Of a DNA stretch of 64,000 nucleotides, positions 46,991-56,628 are shown one piece after another. The position numbers and the translations under genes are program-made. This DNA is from Blakeslea trispora. Lineage: Eukaryota; Mucoromycota; Mucoromycetes; Mucorales; Choanephoraceae. The notes below the pieces were generated by a model. The model saw only the letters and a program-made list of their open reading frames with translations, was not told the origin of the DNA and made no database searches. The DNA lies in assembly GCA_025331445.1 (NCBI GenBank), contig JAIWNE010000063.1:62001-126000 (forward strand), in the 5' to 3' direction. Each line of letters opens with the position of its first letter. Position 1 is the first letter of the stretch.

Positions 46991-47082
46991 CCTGATGAGC
47001 AAGGCTGTAAGTGTCACATAAACTTTAATTGTCTTAAATTGCTAAATCTTTTCTCCCCCCCCCCAGGCATGACAGCCTTGCC

Positions 47083-48453
47083 CAAATTGTTGTAAGGGGT
47101 CTTTTATAATCATTTGAACTTCTGAATTCTCTGTCTTATAAAACTTCCTTGACTATAGCTAACACCTTATAGTCCTTTAGGATTATTACAAGTTCAGAAG
47201 TATGAGATGTGAAAGAGATGTGTTTCTATTGGAATTGCACTTGTAACAAACTTTTTATGGGTTTGGTTAATACAATGACTTCACTCTATCCTCACAACTT
47301 GCTTTTTTTTTCTCAGATTTGAATTTTTCTTCAACAAAAGTGTATTTATCAGTACCTCCTAAAGGCACTCCAGAAACACAAGTAGCTTAACTATCTTCGT
47401 CAACAAAATGAAAACAGAACTTTTAACATCATCTCTTTATTTTTAGTTTCTTTCAAGGGTTCATAGTAAGATGAACTGTCATTGGTATAGGAGTAGAGTA
47501 ACTTGAATAAGGTAGGAAACTTCAAGAAGTATAACATCAAGCATAGTCTATAATAGATTCGGATCAGCAAATCTCATACGTAATATAATCCCCCTCTTGT
47601 TGGAATTGTTATAAACGCTTCAGCAAATTTTAGATCCAATAGCTTTATCTTTTTTTTTCTTTAGTGAACACCTCATCCCCATGGTCAATGCTATGCTTTT
47701 GTCTTATTTATTGACATCTTTTCAAAGTCTTTTTGTTTGTGTACACTCCAATGCATGCTCTAATTTGTCAATCTAGCAGGAAGAATGGTGTTTAGGTTGT
47801 TTGATTTCAAAACAGTAATTGAAGGCCTTTTTTTTTTTAGATACGTCGAATTACTCCTGTTCACTCTACTTTTGTTGATAGCTTTGGTAAAGTAATGCAA
47901 GTTTGCATATGCTGGGTTTTTTTCACCAGCGAAAAGATAATGACAAGTTGATACCAAAAAAAACAGTAATTTCTGGATGGCTACTAACTCACTAAGCACA
48001 ATGCTTAATCCCTCGTGAATGAACGAAAGCAAAGAATATGATTGAAAGAGTACAAGAGAAGAGAAAGTTCTTTTATTGTATTTCAGGCAATAAACCCGAA
48101 TGATTTAATGATGGCATTTAAAAGCATATTCAATTGCCGCACCAATTCTTATTCCTCTACCAAACAATGGGTTTATACTCTCTTGAAAAAAAGGAAGCTC
48201 ATATGTGATAACTAAAACTTTCCGCCTTGTCAAAATGGCTATAGAATTGATAGTAATTTACAATAAAAAAAACTTAGGGCTCAACAAAGCATTCAATCCT
48301 TTTTGTTTGCATTTTTGCTTGTTATCTTTTGACTTATAAGGATTGAGCAACAGTAGTCTTTTTGATCTGCTTTCTAACAGTCTCAGTTAAACTTTAGAAG
48401 ACGGTAATGCCTTAAATAAAGGCGTAAGCGCATACAAAATGCACTTTTAGTAT
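47083..48453. other. Intergenic region with no supported gene
   Basis: AT-rich, short frames only. A loose inverted pair, GAACTTCTGAA and TTCAGAAG, lies near 47115 and 47192. I saw no TE ends or RNA gene. Confidence 0.5.
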
Positions 48454-50725
48454 TTAGAATCTCGCAAAGAGGCCCTTGATACGGATTCTTAATGCAAGTA
48501 AGATTGGACCACCCGCAAAATAAACGGCACCTGTAAACATCTTGTATTGTTCTGGGGTCGAAATGAGAACTTGAAAGGGCTGTAAATCTTTATTTATATA
48601 AAAAGGAATATACAAAATGAAAAGCAAAGAAAATACAGTAGTGAGCATTAAGCTATTGTAACAGGGACGTGGGACGAAACACTGTGCTTTTGGACGCTTG
48701 GGGATCTTACATTATATGTGGACTTGACTGCAGATTTGTTCAGTTATACGCTTAGAACCGCTTTACTCGAAAAGACCAAAATAAATGTGTAGGAAAAGAA
48801 CCCGTTTTTATTTAAAAGATATTCATATGGTTATTTATATAAAAAATAAAGATATGTCCTACCATGACATACGCATTGTACATCATGGTAGGATCATCTG
48901 ATTTTAATGAAGTGAGGGGCGGTAAGTGCTACTCACTGCGCACACCCCACTTCACAGTATGATAAACAAGGCTCGGTATGAGTTGTACTTAATTCTATAG
49001 CACCCGCAATTATGATACCCGAGATTGAGATGGTGTTAGAAAGCAAGAGGGTTGATACACCTGTACGATACTGTTAAGATTTCACTATTTCTGCTGTGAT
49101 GACTGTCACTATTTCATGTTTAGATTACTTCACTTTCTTCAGGAGTAAAACAAAACTTATTCATTGAGTAATAAGACGCACAAAATAATCCAAAAAGAGT
49201 AGAATAGACCATCAAAATGGCATAGTTCTGAGCAAAAGTCCAAACAAAGAAATTACTCAATGCTGCACCAAAAGTGAAAATGATATGTGAATTGAGCCGA
49301 CCAATAGAATCACCAATGTACCTAGCAATGCCATGAGAAATCAGATAGTATTTACAGTGAAGGAGCAAAAACAAAATACTTACCCAACCATCATTCGGCC
49401 CATGAAACTAAATGCAGACATAACAGCAATCAAAGCAGAACTTTGAGCCACAGATAGCCCTAGATAAGTAGCATAAGCTGGCAAAAAGAAGAAAGGAACA
49501 AAGTATCCCATAGTTGAAATGACTGAACCACACGTCCAAAGTAAAAAAGAGACATTGCGAAAGGTTGACATATCAAACACACGCTTGAACGAGAATAACT
49601 CTTTCTTTGGCTTGATGGGTACCTTGTTTTTGATAAATACGCATGCAACTACATCACATACAAGGTAAATCAAACCCAAGATTCGAAAAGTCCAGGCAAT
49701 TCCCAAGGTATCATTTATGGCAGTAATTACAAAGGGCAGGAAACCACCACCTATTCCTATTCCGCCGGAAGCAATACCAGTTGCTAAGCCACGTCTCTTG
49801 TTAAACCATAATGGAGTGATGGCCATTCCTGTCTATATAAAAGGGTCAAATGAACAACTACAAAAGAAAAAGCATATATTAGAGAACAACTCGCAACAAA
49901 TAGAAGAGAAGCACCACAACCAAACATGACGCCCTGAGTAAGATGCAAATGCCATATCTTGTTGTTATCATAGACGGTTGGTTGCTTTTGGTTAGAAATT
50001 ATGGTTATTGGTACAATTGTTTGTTTTTACCTTGGTTGCAAAACTTGCTAGTTCAACACCTAGCGTAACAAATAGAGTACCCAAAACCAAAACTGTTTTA
50101 GTGCCAAACCGTATTGCAATGATCTGGGCTAAAGGGCCAAACAAAGTGGTACATATCTCCAACAATGTACCTACCAAGCTCAACTGAAACTGAGCATTCG
50201 GAATCCTATCCCGGAATATATGAATATCCAGATAATTTTGCATGATACCTGTACTTTTTTGAGAGAAAAAAAACGAATTGTCATTAATATATCATTTTTT
50301 TCCTATAAATCAATTGACTTGTCCTTTTAGTTATATACTGCAATACCAAATAGGACATGAGTGACTAGGATATCCACTGCGATTTGAATCTGTGCACTTA
50401 CCAACATGTAGAAGTACCAAAACTTGTAAATTGTGTCACAAATGTGCTAAGAACAACAAGCCAGTCATATCCATCATCTTTGTCATTCTCTGTACGATCT
50501 AGATAATTTTCCTGAATGATTAGAATCAAAATATTAGATAAAGTCATATGCATCAATGTCTAATTTACCTTCTTCCACGAAATCATTGACAAGCTCCAAT
50601 TTCTTATCATTCTTCTCACTAGATATTGATGTGTCTGGTGTATCGTTTGAAATTGCAACGATAGATTCAGACGCATTGTGTTCGCTATCTTGGATAGCCA
50701 TAGCGCTTGAAATGAATGCGGGCAT
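48454..50725 (-). pseudogene. MFS monocarboxylate-transporter-like gene, probably decaying
   Basis: Major facilitator of the monocarboxylate-permease type, a proton-coupled or facilitative plasma membrane carrier. Start ATG at 50725. Pieces in order: an acidic Ser-rich N-terminus; 50510-50405 (D-G-Y-D-W-L-V-V-L, first helix); 50240-50030; ~49970-49910 (T-Q-G-V-M-F-G, A-S-L-L-F); 49829-49381 (W-F-N-K-R-R-G-L-A-T-G-I-A, the family signature); and 49332-49130. The next part (~49080-48970, with G-A-I-E-L-S) has an in-frame TAA and ends at an LTR-like insertion (48581-48968). The last helix follows (P-F-Q-V-L...K-M-F-T-G-A-V-Y). The first intron also fails to join in phase with strong sites. Taken together I call it a pseudogene, though an alternative short isoform cannot be excluded. 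Confidence 0.68.
48581..48968. repeat. LTR-like insertion in the MFS gene
   Basis: A 388-base segment beginning TGTAAATC and ending GATAAACA. It separates two halves of a conserved transporter stretch that should be adjacent. The 5-base flanks (AGGGC and AGGCT) match only partly, so a duplication has mutated or the boundary is off by a few bases. It contains a 10-base palindrome (48858-48867 with 48883-48892) and a GAAGTG...CACTTC pair. Confidence 0.55.
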
Positions 50726-51805
50726 GATGTGTTCTTGAATAGCTAGCTTGATTTGCAAAGAAAGAAAATTGAAATGAAAAAGAAACAGATAAAGGTAGTA
50801 TGGTTTAACTAATATCAAGCTCGTTTTTGTGGTATATCATTCGCATAAAGATAACCAAGAAAAAATTCACCAGATTTGACAATAAAGGGTTGATTGGTTC
50901 AACCTACTTATAAAACATAAGAGAACTTTATAATCTTTCTCATTTCCCTTTTATTCGGTAAATTTAGAAAGCTTATTCTTAAGCCTGGAATCGCTTCTGC
51001 TGTGTCATAATCTCACATGTGTCAAGTGCGATACAGTGAATGTATATTAAAAGATCAGAGTTTAAAGTACACTAGGAAAATCGATTTTTGCGATTATTTG
51101 GATTTCATCAATTGATAATTGTTTTTAAAAAGAAACTGATCTAGTAATTTGTTACAATTACTTAGGATAAAAAAAAAGTAATCTTAAAAAGATTTAGCAA
51201 TTGTTTAGTTTCAGACAAAAAAAAAAGGGTTGATTCTAATGGATGATATATCGATGACAAAAACTGTTCTGCAATACAGCCGGTATAGTCTTCCTGAATT
51301 TAAAGAACCATCCAGAATAAGATGATATCTAATGCTTAGACTTGTGTTATCTCTTTCAGCCAACTTGAATTTATAGTCTGTTTTATCTCAAATTCCAGTA
51401 CTTCGCTCTTTATTGTTTCAATTGCATTGTGCACCAGTCGATTGCTTATCTCTATCTCGCGCTTGATCCCATAGAAGCACCATAGACAGATAAGCCGCAA
51501 TACAAAGCTATTGAGGAAATTCTTGGTGTAACTGGAAAGGGCTATCATAAGATAAGTATTCTAAAAAGATAAAAGAAAGGTATAAAAGCATAAACTGGTT
51601 TTATAAATCAGATGAATACTCTTAAATTTGATAATTAAATGTTCTTTATTGTTGATTTATCCTACACTTTATTCAATTGGATTTTGTGAGAGTTCAAATT
51701 AAAAAAGTGGGTAAATGAAAAAGAGCTTATGAATAAAGCCAGGACTTGTCATACTTTATCAATTTTATTTGTTGAACTGTCTGAACTTCAAGTCTATGAA
51801 ATGCA
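50726..51805. other. Upstream region of the MFS gene; one possible small ORF
   Basis: AT-rich spacer. An open frame at 51336-51548 (minus, 70 residues, Ile/Leu-rich) has no splice or family support and I do not count it as a gene. No TE ends were seen. Confidence 0.4.
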
Positions 51806-52216
51806 TCAATGGAGCGACTTTCCAGAAGCCACTTTTTTTACACGTGACATAAAAGATCCAAACTTTGTTATTGAGCTTTTTTTGGTTGTATCTTTGTTTT
51901 TTACTGTAGAATTTTCTACTGAAGTAGTTTCACTTGTTACTGGCGAAATGGATCGAGAAGCAAGTGTATAAGAGGATTGGGTGGATACAATGGACGACAG
52001 GAAATCTTCTTGATCCTCCATGTCTGCTGGTAAAGCAAGTATATGTGTATACCTTTCATGCGGTAAATGTACCGAATGAGGTACAGAATCATAACCAATT
52101 TCTTGCCATGCGCCTGTGTCTGGTAGTTTTTTGGTTGGGGTACTATAAAGCTTTGGTGTAGGTGACGCAGAAGGAAAAATAATAGGCGATGGAGAGTTGA
52201 ACTGACGCTCGTTCAT
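51806..52216 (-). CDS. Hypothetical Ser/Thr-rich protein (136 residues)
   Basis: A single open frame from an ATG at 52216. Composition is strongly Ser/Thr/Pro with a basic C-terminal end (F-M-S-R-V-K-K-V-A-S-G-K). The middle contains G-A-W-Q-E-I-G-Y-D-S-V-P-H-S-V-H-L-P, a conserved-looking segment. No signal peptide or membrane helix is present. It may be a regulated phosphoprotein, but no function can be assigned. Codon use is like its neighbours. Confidence 0.55.
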   Translation of the reverse strand: MNERQFNSPSPIIFPSASPTPKLYSTPTKKLPDTGAWQEIGYDSVPHSVHLPHERYTHILALPADMEDQEDFLSSIVSTQSSYTLASRSISPVTSETTSVENSTVKNKDTTKKSSITKFGSFMSRVKKVASGKSLH

Positions 52217-53986
52217 TTCTATTCTTCTAATTGAATATTATTCTGGAAGAGACAAAAAAAAAGAAAGAGGGCAAGAAACAATAGAATAAGAATTTATATG
52301 GACAATCTTGGGTACCTCTAGTTATACGATCATATGGGATGAACAAGGTAGTACCTGAGTTACGTTTTTTTTTGTTATTTCTTTTGATATAAGTAAAGAG
52401 CATGCTTAGGGCCCACAAAAGAGTGCAGTGCTCAAAGAGGAATCACCGTCATTTTCGAAGCCAACATGTGTGACAATAAATGAAAACAATCATACACTCC
52501 TTTACTAGAATCTCGAGTTTCTCTTGTTCTCGTTTGATTTTTTATTAAGCCATAGAGTTTTCAGCTTTAAAAAAAGCTCATACTTGTAAAGAAATATACT
52601 ATAACAAACCGCCCTGTCGATCCTCAATCAAACAAAGAGCAGATTCACCATCTGACCTCACACTAAATTTCTGATCCTCTCTTTTTCTTCTGCAAGTATT
52701 TCATATAGACGTCAACTGGCTCATGAACATATCAGTTGAGCATGATCATTAATTTTTTTGGTTGTGCAAAAAAAAAAAAAAAAAAGAGAGAGAGAAAACA
52801 ACAAAGATAGTAATGGTTTTTTCCTTAAGGCTTTCATTTATGAAAACCAAAAATATGTTGAATCGGGACAAGGCGATGAAACAGGGCACAAAATCTGAAA
52901 AGACAACAGTAAACAAACATTAGCGGAGTACTCTGGTTACTTGAAAATAAAAATGTGGATGTGGCTGCACAAAAAAAAAGAAAGATATTCTGGGTATTGC
53001 AATCCCAATTAAAACAAGTACAGGTGACAAGTCCAATCTTCGTCTTTTTTTTTTTATCCCAAAGCAATGTTCACTATCTTTGGGTGACTGAGTGAATAGT
53101 TTGTGAAATAGAGTCAGTGTGGCGAAGATATACTCAATCTGGTAACTCAGATCTTTAGCTTGTTAAACTACAGTCAAGCCTTTAGGCAAAGCTACTATGA
53201 TAGTCGTTGACTTTGTGATACTGATATACTTTTGATCCATAATCTAGTGTAGAGGCGTTGAATACCATTAAATTCGAGATATCTGTTATGTGAACTATTT
53301 GACATCATAATCCTGTTTGAATTTTTTAAAGAATTTTATTGGCTCGAATTATTCATGGATGGCACCGTATAAAACATGTGTACTGGAACTTGGTTACATT
53401 GATCTGAACCTTTAAATATTGAATTGCATTGACATCTCTTTATTATCTGTTTTATTCTTTAATTATATTTTATCCAGTTGAATAATATATATATGTCAGA
53501 ACTACAGAAAAAGTAACTATTACAACTATCCCTCAGCATTATAAATATCATTAGCATAAATAAAACCATTACTTTACTCTAAATAAGAAAACCATGGTTT
53601 TCACAATATAAACGATATTGGTGTTTGGAATAACAAACAATAAATTACTTCTTGGATAATCCAAATGAAACCTTAAACGGAATTACCACCGTTTATGTAG
53701 AACAGGGGTGTAATTGGCCAGCAAGCTTGTTAAACTATCTTCTTGCTTAGCGCCTAACGTGAAAAGGTTCAACTGCTTTAAGCGACATTATTAGCCTTAC
53801 ACCACTATTTTGCTTTCAAAATACATTAATCAGGGCTATTCAAATACTATTGAAAGCACTCTGCCAAGAACAAGCAATTTATTAAGGACGCGTCCTTTTT
53901 TTTTTAACTTTTTAAAACTTGAACAAGTAAATCAATAAAATGAAAACTTAGTTGTACTCTTATTGTCTTTTTGATTTTGAAAGACA
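52217..53986. other. Intergenic region, no gene seen
   Basis: 1.8 kb of AT-rich DNA with A/T runs at 52768-52787 and 53047-53056. All frames are short. No repeats shared with the rest of the window were found by eye. Confidence 0.5.
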
Positions 53987-54349
53987 TCAATCTTCTTGTT
54001 CTGGGTATAGGCCATCAAGCTCCTGTATTGCTATCGCTTCACTTTGATAAGTCTTATAAAATCTTACAGGTTTTTCGTGATAGAAGCCTTTAATGGACAC
54101 AAGAACTGGTTTTCCACGCCTTTTGGAACGGACCACTGGGAGTGAAGAAATATTGCCCCGAATGTCATCAAGAACATCGCATGCTCCATCTGCTGCTGAA
54201 TGGCTACCTCCTGTTGGATCACAAGTTAATGTGTAAATTCTAGGATTCTGAAACCCTAGAACTACTATGTTTAGCGAAGCAAGAGGCGTTTGTCTTGCCA
54301 TTGATGTAGATGCCAATATAACAATTAGAAAAACAAAAGTGAAGAGCAT
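53987..54349 (-). CDS. Secreted subtilisin-inhibitor-like (SSI) protein
   Basis: 120 residues, one exon. An N-terminal hydrophobic signal peptide of about 18 residues (L-F-T-F-V-F-L-I-V-I-L-A) precedes the mature part. Residues ~58-76 carry Y-T-L-T-C-D-P-T-G-G-S-H followed by A-A-D-G-A-C-D-V-L-D, the signature of the Streptomyces subtilisin inhibitor fold (L-x-C-x-P-x-G-G-x-H...A-C-x-x-L). P-V-L-V-S-I-K-G-F-Y and a later R-F-Y follow, as in SSI strands. The second disulphide of actinobacterial SSI, which anchors the reactive loop, is missing. The loop region is very basic (R-S-K-R-R-G-K). It would be expected to inhibit serine proteases outside the cell, but this variant may differ. Confidence 0.78.
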   Translation of the reverse strand: MLFTFVFLIVILASTSMARQTPLASLNIVVLGFQNPRIYTLTCDPTGGSHSAADGACDVLDDIRGNISSLPVVRSKRRGKPVLVSIKGFYHEKPVRFYKTYQSEAIAIQELDGLYPEQED

Positions 54350-55748
54350 ATTGTTGAAATTAGATGATCTTGCCCTTAGAAAGAATCTTTTATATAAAAA
54401 AGTTAAACCCTGTTTTGTTCTTTTTCATCGTGGTATAAATTAAGAAGATTCTGTGAAAAAAAAATGCTTTATGCATGGAGATGTATATGCATATATCATT
54501 CTCAGAGAGTATAATGATGAAGAGAATTGCAGCTTAAAGACCAAGGTGTGTTACGTTTGATTTGAATAGTATTATATCAGAGGATGAGTTCGTTTTTTTT
54601 TCAACAAGTAGACAGGATTACTTGGCAGCATCATTTTGCTGACTATCTCTCTCTTACCTTTTCCCTTTTTAAGCGAGAAATAGCATGGAACAAAAGCTCA
54701 AGTAACAGGTTGATCTTGAGCAGGTTCTCTTTGGCTTATGCAAAGACAAAAAGCCGATTTATAGATGAATTACGTTAGATTTGCCAGTAGGTCATGTTAG
54801 GATAGCTTGTTTTGTTTTACCTAGACCAACATTATTCCATGTTGTCATTGCATGTTGTTTCTTATTAAGAATTTGTTATGCAGTGTTTTGAAGACATTAG
54901 CATATAATTAAAAACTTTTCCATTTTCTTGTCCCCTGCTAAAGAGAATAAATGTTGGGGCTATCATATGTCTTACAAGACCAAGAATGGTTCTGATATAA
55001 CAACATAAATGCTTCAATTGTGTGTTCGTAAAAAAAAAAGGTCTGCTTTGTTATGATTGCTGATGTTCCTTCCTAGCAAAAGTTATATACTGGAACAAGA
55101 TAACAGTTTATTGCTATTATAGAAAATGAGAGGCACTTTTTATTTGGTAGCACTTATCTGTTTACTACCTTCTTTTCGATTCAATATCTTCTAGAATGAA
55201 GGAAAGTAAGGGGAGAATAATTTTGCCTCCTTCTTCTCTCATCCCTTTCATAAACAAAAATCACGTTGATTGTGTTATTTCGTTGCTACAATTGACCACA
55301 TTGTAAGTAAACTCGCTTTTATGGCACTGATTTATTACCCCTATCCCCTTTTCACATCATGCTTTCAACAAAAATGAGTTTGATGTCGGTATAAAAGAAT
55401 ACCAATTAATCATGCAGCTATTTTTGGCGGTAGAGCTAAAAGTCTTTCATGAAAATGCATGATTGTCATTACTCTGATGCAATATGGGTCCTTAGAAAAG
55501 AACTGTTTAGTTGATTGATATTTTTGTCTTCAGCTATATCTGCGACAACAAAGCTTCATTGCGTATTGCTGCAATTGTAATCCAAGGTTGTATTATTCAA
55601 AGTTCCAACTTTTATCTCAAAGTTTTGCATAATGTCTCAATTTCAAGTTAAAAACCTCGGGTTGTGTGGCATACAAAAATCCATCTTGGAATTATATTTT
55701 AGCGTGTGTGAATAAAACAATGTTTTCCCTTTTACTCTGCTACCTATA
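54350..55748. other. Intergenic region, no gene seen
   Basis: 1.4 kb. A small open frame at 54584-54778 has no support. AT-rich with scattered poly-A/T. Promoters of the flanking divergent genes are presumably here. Confidence 0.45.
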
Positions 55749-56451
55749 ATGAATAATACAGCTTTAAACACGACAAGGTGGTGGTGGAGAAAATCACCTA
55801 ACTCGAACAAGTCAGGTCATATCCCAGAAAAGACTACACCAAATCCATCCATCAACGGTGCCGACGAAAATGCTTCCCTCTTCTCGCTTTATTCTTATGG
55901 CGATTCTTTAGCTGCACCATCTTATCCGTTATCATCCTCTATTAAAGCACATCGTGCAAAATCAGAGTATTCAGCCAACCATTCTACTGATGTAGAGTCT
56001 ACGGCATCTATCCGAAGTAAGCCTTGGATATCGAAAAATATCGCTTCTTTGGAAGATGACCAGTCTTCAAATTATGACCAGAATGAACGTGATTCGACAG
56101 CTTTTATACACGACTCGGTCTCCTCTTCGTCTTCGTCTATACCAAATATTGTATGCATCGATTCATCTTCAGCCAACATAATAGATGGTGCGTCTGCTCG
56201 ACAAGGCCATCATAAAGAAACTTCTCCTTCTCTACAGGAAACGAAAAAAGGGACCTTTGTTGGTTATATTGTAAATAAACCATTGCACGGTAAACTCAAA
56301 GTAAATAAATTTCACCTCTTGATCTTTCGAATATACCCATAAACTCAAATTACTTAAGGTTGGCTTAGGGAAGTTAGTAGGAAGCAAAAGCTACAGCAAT
56401 AACAATCAAAAGGTCGAAAAATCAATTAGTAGAAGGAAGAGTGTCAGTTGA
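55749..56451 (+). CDS. Hypothetical Ser-rich protein with one intron (214 residues)
   Basis: Exons: 55749-56300 and 56359-56451. Reading through the intron adds a hydrophobic tail. Splicing at GTAAAT/TTAAG gives a tail with G-L-G-K-L-V-G and a basic end, and a 58-base intron typical of this genome, so I prefer the spliced form. The protein is disordered-looking, Ser/Asn/Asp-rich, with W-W-W near the start and a G-T-F-V-G-Y-I-V-N-K-P-L-H-G segment near the junction that looks conserved. No known family. It converges with the C2/PH gene. Confidence 0.6.
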
Positions 56452-56628
56452 ATAAACACTGTTTATAGTTGTGTCAGATAGAGAAAGTAGAGTTGATTTA
56501 TTATACAAAGATTAAAATGATTAGAAAGAGGAAAATTATGGTACACAAAGATTTCTAAATTTTCTCTCTTTTTTATATGCGTAAAGAGAGATATGCAAAA
56601 AGTTAAAATGTATACATGATGATGATTG

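Larger units (their letters stand above)
44283..47082 (+). mobile_element. Fanzor/TnpB-bearing transposon, large decayed copy
   Basis: A 2.8-kb element sharing both ends with the 749-base copy at 26149-26897. Its ends, GGTGGGGCTG and the complement of GGCAAGGCTG, form an imperfect inverted repeat. No matching 8-base flanks are visible (TTCTTTTT against CAAATTGT), so the original duplication has decayed or a flank has been lost. The interior is one degenerate gene (separate entry) interrupted by a hairpin MITE. The 8-base duplication of the small copy points to a cut-and-paste superfamily such as hAT, KDZ or MULE that has captured a Fanzor gene. No separate transposase is present. Confidence 0.78.

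Noticed and set aside
44283..47082. 8-base target duplication for the large Fanzor copy
   Set aside because: Flanks TTCTTTTT and CAAATTGT do not match, so I do not claim one.
48856..48895. Palindrome as an independent MITE or terminator
   Set aside because: It lies inside the LTR-like insertion and has no own target duplication.
51336..51548. 70-residue minus-strand ORF
   Set aside because: Length expected by chance, with no splice, motif or conserved composition.
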